This document shows, in pieces, positions 7,668-15,987 of a stretch of DNA of 46,138 nt; within the stretch, counting starts at the first letter, position 1, and every line of letters begins with the position of its first letter. The DNA is from a filamentous cyanobacterium CCP2 (lineage in GTDB: Bacteria; Cyanobacteriota; Cyanobacteriia; Elainellales; Elainellaceae): NCBI GenBank assembly GCA_003003615.1, contig PVWD01000015.1, positions 1 through 46,138 on the forward strand, written 5' to 3'. The position numbers and the translations under genes were made by a program. The notes below the pieces were generated by a model. That model worked only from the letters and a program-made list of their open reading frames with translations, was not told the origin of the DNA and searched no databases.

Positions 7668-8963
7668 ATGTCTCCTAACATCTTCAAATTTGCTACGCTA
7701 ACCGGATTTACAGCTTTTATGGTTCTTGTCAATAGCTTAGCTGCTCATGCAAGCACCGTACTTTCAATGGTTGAGGACACGTCTCATCATTCTGCTGTAA
7801 GTCTTACAGATGAACCAGAAATTTCCCAGAATCCGCTAGATGCGATCGAACCTAATCCGTTTGATCTTGCTCTTGAGGAACTGAATTGGTCGGACACGTG
7901 GGCCTACGAGTCGGAGTATGTTGCTGATGAGGCTGAGTATGTTGCTGAATCTGCTTCTGCTGTTAATGCCAACTCCGTAATCAATGCCAACGACACGAAT
8001 ACGACTTACGTTTCTAGGCATGATGTTGGGCAAGAGCTTGAACAGGATGTCAGCCCAGCAATTGAACAAGAACAGGTTGCTGAACAGGAACAGCCGATTG
8101 AACAAGAACAGGTTGCTGAACAGGAAATGATCCAAAATTCTGTGCAAGAGAGTGAACCTGATGGTTCTTTGATGACAACAGCACCTGACCCAATTCTTGC
8201 TCCTGAATCCGCTGCCTTTTTTACTGCCAATCCCTCAGATGAATTGTCTGAAATTTCACTTCAATCAACTCAATCTACTGAATCCAGTGATGAACGGATT
8301 GCTGTTGAGCCTAATCATGCTGAGCTTAATCATGCTGAGCTTAATCATGCTGCTGATGGCTCTGCTGAATCTTCTGTTGATGAAGTCTACAGCACCAATG
8401 CGATCGATTTAATGAATGAACCTGTATTGGCCCAGGTTCCAGATAGCTCAGCGATTGATACAGTTGAGACTCCGGCTGCGGTTCCTGATGCTCCAGAAGA
8501 AGCTGAAACCAACATTGCACAGGTGATTACTCCCGGTCAGCCCACCCGTTCCGGCCCAAGCTACATCGGTGCAGGCGGCAACATTGGTTTTGGCGGCAGT
8601 ACTGGAATTGGACGTGGTAACTTTGCTTTGTTCAGCAAATTGGGATTAACCAACAACTTTTCACTCCGTCCTGCTGCTTTCATTGGCGATCGAACCACCT
8701 TCCTGGTTCCTGTTACTTTAGACTTTCCCACAGGAGCATTAGTCGATGATGCAGTTCCCTTTAGCATTGCACCTTATGCGGGTGGCGGAATTGGCATCTC
8801 CACTGGAGATGACAGCCAGGTGCGTCCTGTAATTGTTGCAGGCGTTGATGCACCAGTGACAAACCAGCTCACTGCAACGGCAGGTGTGACAGTCGGCTTT
8901 TTCCGCAACACGGAAGTGGGTCTATTAATTGGGGTCGGCTATAACTTTGGCAATTTGTTTTAG
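7668..8963 (+). CDS. Secreted repeat-rich protein with C-terminal beta-barrel-like domain
   Basis: 431 residues. The N-terminal signal peptide (about 1-28) ends LAAHAS. A long acidic, disordered region (about 30-290) follows, rich in Glu/Gln/Ser/Ala. It has two internal DNA-level duplications: a 36-bp repeat (8061-8126, Glu-Gln rich, IEQEQVAEQE) and three 15-bp units (8307-8351, AELNH). The last about 145 residues have alternating hydrophobic/polar strands with many Gly and Asn (GPSYIGAGGNIGFGG, VGLLIGVGYNFGNLF) and a terminal Phe, as in outer-membrane beta-barrels. I know no named family. Probable role: outer-membrane or surface protein with a flexible tether. It is isolated; the next gene is convergent. 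Confidence 0.75.
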   Translation: MSPNIFKFATLTGFTAFMVLVNSLAAHASTVLSMVEDTSHHSAVSLTDEPEISQNPLDAIEPNPFDLALEELNWSDTWAYESEYVADEAEYVAESASAVNANSVINANDTNTTYVSRHDVGQELEQDVSPAIEQEQVAEQEQPIEQEQVAEQEMIQNSVQESEPDGSLMTTAPDPILAPESAAFFTANPSDELSEISLQSTQSTESSDERIAVEPNHAELNHAELNHAADGSAESSVDEVYSTNAIDLMNEPVLAQVPDSSAIDTVETPAAVPDAPEEAETNIAQVITPGQPTRSGPSYIGAGGNIGFGGSTGIGRGNFALFSKLGLTNNFSLRPAAFIGDRTTFLVPVTLDFPTGALVDDAVPFSIAPYAGGGIGISTGDDSQVRPVIVAGVDAPVTNQLTATAGVTVGFFRNTEVGLLIGVGYNFGNLF

Positions 8964-9269
8964 GGCAGATGGCTTCCTGGTCTAGCGTTTTTGCAAAAAA
9001 AACATTGAGCCGTCGGAGATTCAGTATCACAACCTGAATGCATGACAACCCAATGTGACTAGAGCGTGAGTCTGCGAACGATGACAATGATCTAAATAAA
9101 AAAGCTGTCGTGCATCTCCCCTATCCATCTGATTCGAGAATGAACCTCTTGAATCAAGTGTTTAAGTTCGATGCCGATCAGCTTCACCCTGTTTTCAGAT
9201 CTGTACTTAAGATGACATCCCCATGTGAGTTGATCATGAAACTTTTATGAGAAAACCCTCACAATTGGA
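8964..9269. other. Intergenic region between convergent genes
   Basis: About 306 bp separate the secreted repeat protein from the end of the response regulator. It contains the self-complementary TTTTTGCAAAAA (near 8991) followed by an A-run, possibly a weak bidirectional terminator. No convincing ORF, RNA gene or strong hairpin was seen. Confidence 0.5.
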
Positions 9270-9944
9270 TTAGCCAGACGATCGCAGCCTGTATCCCACT
9301 CCCCTCACGGTTTCTATCAGTTCATCGCCCAGCTTCTTCCGCAAATACCCAACATAAACATCGACAATATTGGAGCCTGGATCATAGTCATAGCCCCAAA
9401 CGTGGTTGAGCAGTTGTTCTCGGCTCATCACCTGCTCTGGATGGCGCAAAAAAGTTTCTGCCAGGGTAAACTCCCGTGCTGACAGTTCAACTAATCGATC
9501 GCCTGCATACACTCGTCGAGTTCGCAAATCTAAAGCAATATTGTTCGCCCGAAGCACCATCTCAGTTTGTCCGGTCGCCGTACCGCTCACCCGAAGTCTG
9601 GCTCTGACCCGCGCCAACAATTCATCAAAATGAAAAGGCTTGGTAACATAATCATCTGCCCCCAGTTCCAGCCCAGTCACTTTGTCCTGAACATCATCTC
9701 GCGCTGTCAGAATGATCACAGGGTGATGAAAACCTTGACCCCGCAGTTCTTCCAATACACTAAGTCCGTCCTTGCCAGGAAGTCCCAAATCCAAGATAAC
9801 GAGATCCCATTCATCTTCCAGGGCAAACTGAATCGCTGCTTGCCCGTCCCTGGCAACGGCAGTCATAAATCCGTTTGCTCGGAATCCCTTTTCCAGGAAC
9901 AGGGTAATGCGAGGTTCATCTTCAACAATGAGAATCCGATTCAT
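9270..9944 (-). CDS. OmpR/PhoB-family response regulator
   Basis: 224 residues, the standard size. The receiver domain (1-115) shows the acidic pair ED (9-10), phospho-acceptor Asp52 in VILDLGLPGKDG, the conserved Thr in ILTARDD and Lys in DDYVTKPF. The C-terminal winged helix (about 130-222) has VELSAREFTLAETFLRHP and the recognition/wing region GSNIVDVYVGYLRKKLG with a final TVRGVGYRL. It is a DNA-binding transcription factor phosphorylated by a partner kinase. Its ATG overlaps the kinase stop codon (ATGA), so the two genes are translationally coupled and clearly a pair. The signal and regulon are unknown. It resembles the RppA/ManR type of cyanobacterial regulators in overall form only. 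Confidence 0.93.
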   Translation of the reverse strand: MNRILIVEDEPRITLFLEKGFRANGFMTAVARDGQAAIQFALEDEWDLVILDLGLPGKDGLSVLEELRGQGFHHPVIILTARDDVQDKVTGLELGADDYVTKPFHFDELLARVRARLRVSGTATGQTEMVLRANNIALDLRTRRVYAGDRLVELSAREFTLAETFLRHPEQVMSREQLLNHVWGYDYDPGSNIVDVYVGYLRKKLGDELIETVRGVGYRLRSSG

Positions 9945-11392
9945 GTAAAGAGTCTCTTTTTGTAGGGTTCCAGAGGTAAAATGACCGTAAACGTGGAGCC
10001 GACTTCCACCTTGCTGATTAGTTCAACTCGTCCACCGTGGGCTTCAGTAATGGCTCGAACAATTGCCAATCCTAAACCAGCCCCCTCAGAGCGTCGATAG
10101 CTGTTGGCAGCACGGGCAAATCGTTCAAAAATGCGTTTTTGGTCTTCCGGGGCAATGCCTTCACCAGTATCACGCACCCAAAATCTGACCTCCTTGCGGG
10201 TGATAGCGTAGCCAAGTTCAATTAAATCAGTTGGCTTTGTATAGTGTGTGGCATTTTGAATTAAGTTTAGAATTGCTCCGGTGAGCCGTTGTCGATCGCC
10301 GACAATTCTTCCCTTCCCAAAGCTTTGGAGTAACCAGGTTCGATCGGCTAGGGTCTGCGCTTTCACAAACAAGTCTTCCATGAAAGCCGGAATATCGATC
10401 GTTTCTAAGTGCAAAAAGTCAGGGCGTTCTGCCTTCGCCAACAAAATCAAGTCATTGACCATGCGTCCCATGCGCTCCAGTTCATCCATCACCAAGTCGA
10501 GGGTTTCCTGTCGCTCTTGGGGGTCATCTCCTAACAGTTCCAAATGCCCCTGGATAATGGTGATGGGAGTCCGCAACTCGTGACCTGCATCGTTTACGAA
10601 GTCTCGCTGGCTGGTAAAGGCATTTTGAAGGCGATTCATCATAGCGTTGAATGCTTCTGCCAGTTCTGCCATTTCGCCCGTCCCTTCCATGTTGGGAAGT
10701 CGCCGTGTGAGGTCTGCTTCATTCACTGACCGTGCTGCTGCCACCAATTGTTTCATTGGAGCCAAAATTCGAGCCGTTGCAAACCATGCCAGCACAAACG
10801 AAATTACAATAATGCCGATCGCCACTCTTAGAAAGATGAATACACTATCTAGTGCTTCCTGACGTTCTCCCGCTGTGAGATGCGCCACTACCAATGTTCC
10901 TCGAATCCGATCGCGCACCATTAAGGGCTGTGCAATGTATAGAATATCACCAGTCGCAGGATCAGAGGTTCGCTGCCGTCCGGATACTTGATACCCAATG
11001 TTTAACCAACGATCGGACAGAGAAGAATTTGGTAAAAGGATTTCTGGAAGGGCGGCCGGATTGGATTTATAAACTTGCTCATCAACGATCGCAATCAAAT
11101 AGTTATCATCCTCAGGAACTTGCCCCTCTAAGTAACTATCCAAAAAGTCGTATAAATCTCCATCAGAAGCCTGATATTGCCTCTGATCCCAAACTTGATA
11201 AGCGTTACGAAACTCCTGCATTTCTTGACGCAGACCTGCTTGAACACGCCGATCGACGTTGGCAAAGAGCATGAATAGAAAGACAGGGATGGAGGCAAAC
11301 GTAACCGCAAGCATCAAGACGGTGTATAGCAACAAGATGCGTGTGCGTGTTTCTCCGAGAAACCAATGCCACCAAGGATACTTTAAAGCCAT
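9941..11392 (-). CDS. Membrane sensor histidine kinase with HAMP domain
   Basis: 483 residues. Two TM helices (about 17-43 and 187-207) bracket a periplasmic sensor region of about 140 residues with no recognised domain. A HAMP linker (about 205-260; RILAPMKQLVAAARSVNEADLTRR) leads to the HisKA dimerisation helix, phospho-acceptor His at about 271 in DAGHELRTPITIIQGHLELL. The HATPase domain has the N box (LTGAILNLIQNATHY), G1 (DTGEGIAPED), F box (IFERFARA) and G2 (GAGLGLAIV). It is an orthodox kinase transcribed first, with the OmpR-type regulator overlapping its end. An upstream 14-bp tandem repeat could be an autoregulatory site. Confidence 0.93.
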   Translation of the reverse strand: MALKYPWWHWFLGETRTRILLLYTVLMLAVTFASIPVFLFMLFANVDRRVQAGLRQEMQEFRNAYQVWDQRQYQASDGDLYDFLDSYLEGQVPEDDNYLIAIVDEQVYKSNPAALPEILLPNSSLSDRWLNIGYQVSGRQRTSDPATGDILYIAQPLMVRDRIRGTLVVAHLTAGERQEALDSVFIFLRVAIGIIVISFVLAWFATARILAPMKQLVAAARSVNEADLTRRLPNMEGTGEMAELAEAFNAMMNRLQNAFTSQRDFVNDAGHELRTPITIIQGHLELLGDDPQERQETLDLVMDELERMGRMVNDLILLAKAERPDFLHLETIDIPAFMEDLFVKAQTLADRTWLLQSFGKGRIVGDRQRLTGAILNLIQNATHYTKPTDLIELGYAITRKEVRFWVRDTGEGIAPEDQKRIFERFARAANSYRRSEGAGLGLAIVRAITEAHGGRVELISKVEVGSTFTVILPLEPYKKRLFT

Positions 11393-11548
11393 AGAACGAA
11401 GATTTGCTTTGCTTAAACCTGTTGATGCACAATGGATTCAGCAAATGAACTTGATTAAAAGCACCTTTAGGTTCACTGAAGGAAATCACAGATTTGGGAG
11501 GTTCCCTTCATTTGGATGGGTTTGTTTGGGAATGGGTTTGTTAACGAT

Positions 11549-11576
11549 TGATCTTAGCCTTGTGATCTTAGCCTTG
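11549..11576. promoter_or_regulatory. 14-bp tandem direct repeat upstream of the kinase/regulator operon
   Basis: TGATCTTAGCCTTG occurs twice, head to tail with no spacer, about 157 bp upstream of the histidine kinase start, in the divergent intergenic region 11393-11784. OmpR-family regulators usually bind direct repeats of 10-11 bp period. The 14-bp period is not canonical, so binding is a guess. The rest of the region shows no ORF I would defend. Confidence 0.35.
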
Positions 11577-11784
11577 TCGTTGATACAGGTCAAAGCACCA
11601 CCGCTGTTTCAACGAGGGTAATGCGGCAAAGCGTTTGTCTAAAATTTGCATCAAGCAAGCCTCCTAAACCGACCTCCACTTTAGTCCTAACATCTTATAC
11701 TGAGTTTCTGAGATCAATTTGGATGGGCCTTTGTCGGGGGCAGGGTGGCAAGGGTTACATCTTGCAAAAGTAAAGTGGAAATCG

Positions 11785-12888
11785 ATGCAGCGACAGTTGA
11801 GAAGACTGATTTTATTTACACTAACTCTGATGATGATTGGGTTAGTGCTGAACCGTCCTACATTAAGTTTCATTGGCTCGATCGCCACTCTAGTCATTAC
11901 GGGAGTCATCATCAGCCGTTCCCTTCATTCGGCTCTCACCAAACTTCTGTCTCCTCAGCAATGGCGGTTTTTGTTGGGCTGTGCGGGAATTGTCATCGCT
12001 TGCTATGGGTTAGCCTACTTGAGTCCACTGGATCAACCCATTTACAACTGGTTGCAAGCCCAAAACTGGGAACGAATTGCCATCCTCGGCAGCATTTTGG
12101 GCGCGACGGGGCAAATATTGATTGCAATTCTGGCGGTTTATGTGGGCTGGGAGCAATACATTGTTTCCAAAGCGTTAACGATTCAATCTAACACCATCAC
12201 CGAACAGCAAACGATCGACACTTACTTTGAGGGCATCGCCCAACTCATGCTGGATGAACATGGCTTGCTGGAAGATTTTCCAATGGAACGGGCCATTGCT
12301 GAAGGTCGAACGGCTGCCATTCTCACGAGCGTGAATGCAGAAGGCAAAGCCAAAATTTTACGGTTTTTGTCTCGCTCTGGGCTGGTTACGCCACTCAGGC
12401 GCGATCGACGGTTAGGCAAAGCCATCTTAGATGGGCACGGCGGATATGCTGAAGAACGCCAGAATGGGTTGCGTGTCATTGATTTGGGCGTAATACTGGC
12501 AGGAGCGGATCTTTCGGGTACAGACCTGCGACAAACTGATCTCAGTGATATCAATATGGTGAGAACCCGCTTTGATCAATGCAGCCTTGGGCAGGCAAAT
12601 CTATCCCGTACTATTCTCCGGGAAGCATCCTTTCGAGGGGCAGATTTGTTTGGGGTACGGCTGTTTTATGGCAGCCTGCAAAGGGCAACTCCCCGCAGTC
12701 GGGCAGATATTCCAAACTACAAGACGGGACAGTTCACAGGAGCCGTTGTGGAAGGGGCAGACTTTACAGATGTCCAGCGTCTTTCTGAAAGCCAAAGGCA
12801 TTACTGCTGTCAATGGGGCGGTGCAAAAACCCGAAGCACGATCCCTGGTGGTTGTGACGGCATTCCTAATCTGCTAGAGGGAGAATGA
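11785..12888 (+). CDS. Membrane-anchored pentapeptide-repeat protein
   Basis: Taken from ATG 11785 (367 residues). The frame is open upstream to TTG 11719, but the extra 22 residues lack hydrophobic or conserved character. Three or four TM segments occupy about residues 8-125 (LILFTLTLMMIGLVL, IATLVITGVII, FLLGCAGIVIACYGLAYL, ILIAILAVYVGW). A soluble part follows, and at about 235-320 come pentapeptide repeats of the A(D/N)LxX type (LAGADLSGTDLRQTDLSD, QANLSRTILREASFRGADLFGV) that form a right-handed beta-helix. Cyanobacterial proteins with this N-terminal membrane module plus pentapeptide repeats are common but functionally uncharacterised. It is divergent from the kinase operon; the MFS gene follows in the same direction after a heptamer-repeat tract. 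Confidence 0.8.
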   Translation: MQRQLRRLILFTLTLMMIGLVLNRPTLSFIGSIATLVITGVIISRSLHSALTKLLSPQQWRFLLGCAGIVIACYGLAYLSPLDQPIYNWLQAQNWERIAILGSILGATGQILIAILAVYVGWEQYIVSKALTIQSNTITEQQTIDTYFEGIAQLMLDEHGLLEDFPMERAIAEGRTAAILTSVNAEGKAKILRFLSRSGLVTPLRRDRRLGKAILDGHGGYAEERQNGLRVIDLGVILAGADLSGTDLRQTDLSDINMVRTRFDQCSLGQANLSRTILREASFRGADLFGVRLFYGSLQRATPRSRADIPNYKTGQFTGAVVEGADFTDVQRLSESQRHYCCQWGGAKTRSTIPGGCDGIPNLLEGE

Positions 12889-12967
12889 CAGTTCAGTAAA
12901 TTGCCCATACACTAAACACTTTGCGGGATAGGCTCTTTAAAACCTATCCTGCCTCTTTATTATTTTT

Positions 12968-13030
12968 CTCCCGACTCCCCATTCCCCATTCCCGACTCCC
13001 GACTCCCGACTCCCTATTCCTGACTCCCCC
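12968..13030. repeat. STRR-type heptanucleotide tandem repeat (C-rich strand)
   Basis: Degenerate head-to-tail heptamers of the CCCGACT / CCCCATT / CCCTATT type. The same family, in either orientation, recurs at 15010-15073, 36696-36719, 38414-38455 and 45969-46035. The tract immediately abuts the MFS start codon. Read in frame it adds 37 spurious-looking residues (Pro/Ser/Thr/Arg/Leu) to the ORF. Confidence 0.85.
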
Positions 13031-13031
13031 A

Positions 13032-14312
13032 ATGACACCTCTCCAATCCCTAAAAAACTGGCTTCCCAACCTCGATCGCCGCATTTGGATCTTGATGGCA
13101 GGTCGCTTGCTCTCGCAAATTGGCAACGGCTTTGTGCTATTTTATGCCCCGATCTTTTTTGTGAATCAGGTTGGGCTTTCTGCGGCAGCAGTTGGCTTTG
13201 GCATTGGTAGCCAATCGATTTCGGGTGTTTTAGGGCGAATTGTCGGTGGTTCAATGGCAGATTCGCCGCAATGGGGACGACGCAAGACCTTACTATTCTC
13301 AGCGGCCATTTCTGCCCTCGCAGATGTTTTCTTGTCCTTCAGCAACAATTTCTCAATTTTTCTGATTGGCAATCTGTGCATGGGGTTAGGCATTGGACTG
13401 TACTGGCCTGCCACTGAAGCCGTCGTTGCAGATCTGTCCAAACTCCATCAACGCAATGAGGCCTTTGCCCTTACCCGGTTAGCAGATACCGTAGGCATGG
13501 GAGCTGGCGTAATTTGGGGAGGCTGGCTCATTGCTGTCACTGGGGCTTATCGTGCGCTTTTTGTCATTGATGGCATTTCCTTCTTGGTGTTTTTTGGAGT
13601 TATTTGGCTGGCGATCGATGAAACTCTTGAAACCGTTGAAATTCTGGATTCAGAGCAGACACATCACCAAATGTTGAAAGGTTGGAAAACGGCACTGAGC
13701 GATCGTCCCCTGCTGATTTACTCAGTTGTCAATATTTTATTCACTACCTATCTTGCCTTCATCAACAGTGCATTGCCCCTTTACTTCAGCAATCACGTCC
13801 CCGTTCAAGCCAACGGTGAGGGGTTCTCATCTACCGTACTCAGTGTCCTTTTCTCCTGGTACATCATTCTCGCGGCCCTGTGCCAGCTACCTGTCGCTCG
13901 GTTTCTTAATCGGTTCAGGTATCCTCAAGCCCTAATTTTGTCTGCCGTGCTGTGGGCAGGTGGGTTTGCTCTCATTTGGCTCACAGGAACCGTTGCTAGG
14001 GGGCATCTGGCATGGGCAGCCCTCGGACTGGCAGTGATGGCTTTGGCAACGGTTGCCTATACCCCTGCGGCATCGGCTTTAGTGGCAGGGTTAGCTCCAG
14101 ATGCAATGCGGGGCGTTTATCTATCAATTAATTCGCTGTGCTGGGCAGGTGGATATTTCATTGGCCCGATTATCGGCGGTTGGGCGATGGATCAAGCCCC
14201 TCAAATTGCCAACGGCTTTTGGTTGGTCGCTGCTTTAAGCGTGATTAGCGCAATTCTCATCCTGCGTTACTTAGACCGACGCTTGCAGAAAACCAGACGA
14301 TTGATTCACTGA
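13032..14312 (+). CDS. MFS transporter
   Basis: 426 residues from ATG 13032. The frame extends 37 codons further upstream, but those codons are the STRR repeat tract, so I prefer the first Met after it (MTPLQSLKNWLP). About 12 hydrophobic segments are visible. Between TM2 and TM3 is the MFS motif-A-like GGSMADSPQWGRRKTLLFSA; TM4-5 contains GLGIGLYWPATEAVVADLS, and a charged loop splits the two halves at about residue 205. It is a single-polypeptide secondary transporter in the inner membrane, of the drug/sugar-exporter type. The substrate cannot be assigned. msrA follows 51 bp downstream on the same strand. Confidence 0.88.
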   Translation: MTPLQSLKNWLPNLDRRIWILMAGRLLSQIGNGFVLFYAPIFFVNQVGLSAAAVGFGIGSQSISGVLGRIVGGSMADSPQWGRRKTLLFSAAISALADVFLSFSNNFSIFLIGNLCMGLGIGLYWPATEAVVADLSKLHQRNEAFALTRLADTVGMGAGVIWGGWLIAVTGAYRALFVIDGISFLVFFGVIWLAIDETLETVEILDSEQTHHQMLKGWKTALSDRPLLIYSVVNILFTTYLAFINSALPLYFSNHVPVQANGEGFSSTVLSVLFSWYIILAALCQLPVARFLNRFRYPQALILSAVLWAGGFALIWLTGTVARGHLAWAALGLAVMALATVAYTPAASALVAGLAPDAMRGVYLSINSLCWAGGYFIGPIIGGWAMDQAPQIANGFWLVAALSVISAILILRYLDRRLQKTRRLIH

Positions 14313-14363
14313 TTTATCATAAAGATAGGTAAACCTGTAGATAAAGGCTTAGCGTTAAATCCT

Positions 14364-15005
14364 ATGGTGCTATTTGGTTTCGGCAAAAAACTATCCTTAC
14401 CCAGCCCTAGCGAAGCGTTACCGGGACGCGACACCCCCATGCCTGTGCCCGATCGTCACTTTGTAAACGGCAATCCCCTTACCCCTCCCTTTCCAGACAC
14501 AATGGAGCTTGCCCTATTTGGAATGGGCTGCTTTTGGGGGGCAGAGCGCAAATTCTGGCAGCTAGAAGGCGTATACAGCACATCCGTTGGTTATGCAGCA
14601 GGAATCACACCTAACCCAACCTACCGTGAAGTTTGCAGTGGCATGACTGGCCACAATGAAGTCGTGCGGGTTGTTTATGATCCCAATGTCATTAGCTACG
14701 AAACTCTACTGAAAGTATTCTGGGAAAACCACGACCCCACGCAAGGAATGCGTCAAGGCAACGATGCAGGCACCCAATACCGCTCCGGCATCTACACCTA
14801 CACTGAGGAGCAAAAAGCCCTGGCTGAAGCCTCCAAGTCCGCCTATCAAAATGCCCTAAAAACTGAAGGCTACCCCGAAATTACCACCGAAATTCTGGAT
14901 GCCCCAGAGTTCTACTATGCTGAAGACTACCACCAGCAATATTTGGCCAAAAATCCAGGTGGTTACTGTGGTTTAGGTGGAACGAAGGTTTGTTATCCTG
15001 GCTAG
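14364..15005 (+). CDS. msrA: Peptide methionine-(S)-S-oxide reductase
   Basis: 213 residues. It reduces methionine-S-sulfoxide in proteins, using thioredoxin to recycle. The catalytic motif [11 protein letters not shown] is present with Cys at residue 56, preceded by ELALFGM and followed by [11 protein letters not shown] and the substrate-binding [20 protein letters not shown]. The C-terminal [15 protein letters not shown] carries the resolving cysteines. The 45-residue N-terminal extension is common in cyanobacterial MsrA. The start ATG 14364 has no strong RBS. The gene follows the MFS gene by 51 bp, possibly in one transcript. Its role is oxidative-damage repair in a photosynthetic cell. 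Confidence 0.95.
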   Translation: MVLFGFGKKLSLPSPSEALPGRDTPMPVPDRHFVNGNPLTPPFPDTMELALFGMGCFWGAERKFWQLEGVYSTSVGYAAGITPNPTYREVCSGMTGHNEVVRVVYDPNVISYETLLKVFWENHDPTQGMRQGNDAGTQYRSGIYTYTEEQKALAEASKSAYQNALKTEGYPEITTEILDAPEFYYAEDYHQQYLAKNPGGYCGLGGTKVCYPG

Positions 15006-15009
15006 GTTT

Positions 15010-15073
15010 GGGGAGTAGGGAGTAGGGAGTAGGGAGTGGGGAGTAGGGAGTGGGGAGTAGGGAGTGGGGAGTG
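15010..15073. repeat. STRR-type heptanucleotide tandem repeat (G-rich strand)
   Basis: Consecutive GGGAGTA / GGGAGTG heptamers, the reverse-complement relative of the tract before the MFS gene. It starts immediately after the msrA stop codon. No ORF depends on it. Confidence 0.9.
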
Positions 15074-15095
15074 AAGAACCATAAACTCGTACTGC

Positions 15096-15749
15096 TTGCC
15101 GATCGCTTGGTTGATTGGAAAATTGGAGCGTTGGCAATTTGTGGGGGAAACCGCGATCGATTCCCCACCCTCCATTCAAAAGAGCTTGAGTATCCGCAGA
15201 CTCCAGGGTCAAAAATTGTTTTTCAGCTTTTTATCAGATCGTATCAATCAACACTGCCTACCCCAGGTCGTGTTAGCTGATAATCCAGATAAATTTCAGG
15301 AGCAACCACGAGTGAACGCAGCAGAGCAGGCGATCGGACTTGAAGTCACAACCAAAATTGCTGGCGTTGTCAGCCTTTTCAAAGCCCAGTTTCCTGACGC
15401 AAAAGCTGACCTTAAGCCTTGGGCAAATGATCCAGATACTTTAGAACTCGTCGATCCAGACTCGATCGACATTGGATTTCACCTGCCCGGTTGGAGTCGA
15501 TCCCTCCAAAGCCGCAGTGTCCTCGTCCAGATCCGGCTTTACAGTGATCCAATCGCCCATACTCGACGGGTAATTGGACTGGAAGCGGCTGGATTCACAA
15601 ACTTAGGGGAGCAATGGCGATTATCGACGATCGAAAATTGGCAATTTGTTGGAAATACGCAGCCCGCTGACGAGGTAAAAGAAAAGCTAAAACTCTTCTG
15701 CCGCCAGGTTTTTGAACTGTTTAACTCAGAGAGCGACAACGGAAGCTGA
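15096..15749 (+). CDS. Conserved-looking cyanobacterial hypothetical protein
   Basis: 217 residues if begun at TTG 15096; no good RBS decides the start. It is soluble, with no signal peptide or TM segment. The C-terminal half looks like a compact alpha/beta domain: DPDSIDIGFHLPGWSRSLQS, VLVQIRLYSDPIAHTRRVIG, LGEQWRLSTIENWQFVG. I recognise no named family. An oddity is that WQFVG occurs both near the N-terminus (about residue 13) and near the C-terminus (about 185), in similar DNA contexts (ttggcaatttgt). The N-terminal part could therefore be a partial duplication and the true start further in. It lies between an STRR tract and tRNA-Ser. Confidence 0.6.
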   Translation: MPIAWLIGKLERWQFVGETAIDSPPSIQKSLSIRRLQGQKLFFSFLSDRINQHCLPQVVLADNPDKFQEQPRVNAAEQAIGLEVTTKIAGVVSLFKAQFPDAKADLKPWANDPDTLELVDPDSIDIGFHLPGWSRSLQSRSVLVQIRLYSDPIAHTRRVIGLEAAGFTNLGEQWRLSTIENWQFVGNTQPADEVKEKLKLFCRQVFELFNSESDNGS

Positions 15750-15840
15750 ATCAACGATCGCCTACTCCAAACTCATTTTCTAGACTTGCGCCAATTTTTT
15801 TTACCAGACGGAGTAGAATAGCAAAGATACCCCATTGCCT

Positions 15841-15925
15841 GGAGAGGTGGCAGAGCGGTTGAATGCGCTTGACTCGAAATCAAGTTTGGGGCGACCCAAC
15901 GGGGGTTCGAATCCCCCCCTCTCCG
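15841..15925 (+). tRNA. tRNA-Ser (anticodon CGA)
   Basis: The cloverleaf folds by eye. Acceptor GGAGAGG (15841-15847) pairs with CCTCTCC, discriminator G 15925. The anticodon stem CTTGA/TCAAG encloses loop CTCGAAA, with anticodon CGA at 15875-15877, reading UCG. The long variable arm typical of class II tRNAs is present, and the T arm is GGGGGTTCGAATCCCCC. CCA is not encoded. A dispersed-repeat copy begins 16 bp downstream. Confidence 0.97.
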
Positions 15926-15940
15926 TTTAGTCTTTTCAAA

Positions 15941-15987
15941 CCCATCCGTTCATAGGAATCAGCAACTTCAAGCATCCTCATCTAACC
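15941..15987 (-). repeat. Partial copy of the 88-bp dispersed repeat, forming the Uma2 gene's 3' end
   Basis: The minus strand here (GATGAGGATGCTTGAAGTTG, continuing through ATGAACGGAT) matches the first half of the repeat copies at 39813-39898 (+) and 21148-21235 (-), with several substitutions. The last codons and stop of the Uma2-family gene lie inside it. Confidence 0.7.

Noticed and set aside
7501-7701. 66-codon + frame before the secreted repeat protein
   Set aside because: Overlaps the start of the 7668 gene, no RBS, composition not protein-like; the downstream signal peptide start is far better.
15010-15073. Regular short repeats considered as a CRISPR array
   Set aside because: Units of 7 bp without spacers are STRR heptamers, not 24-37-bp repeats with unique spacers. 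The same holds for 12968, 38414 and 45969.
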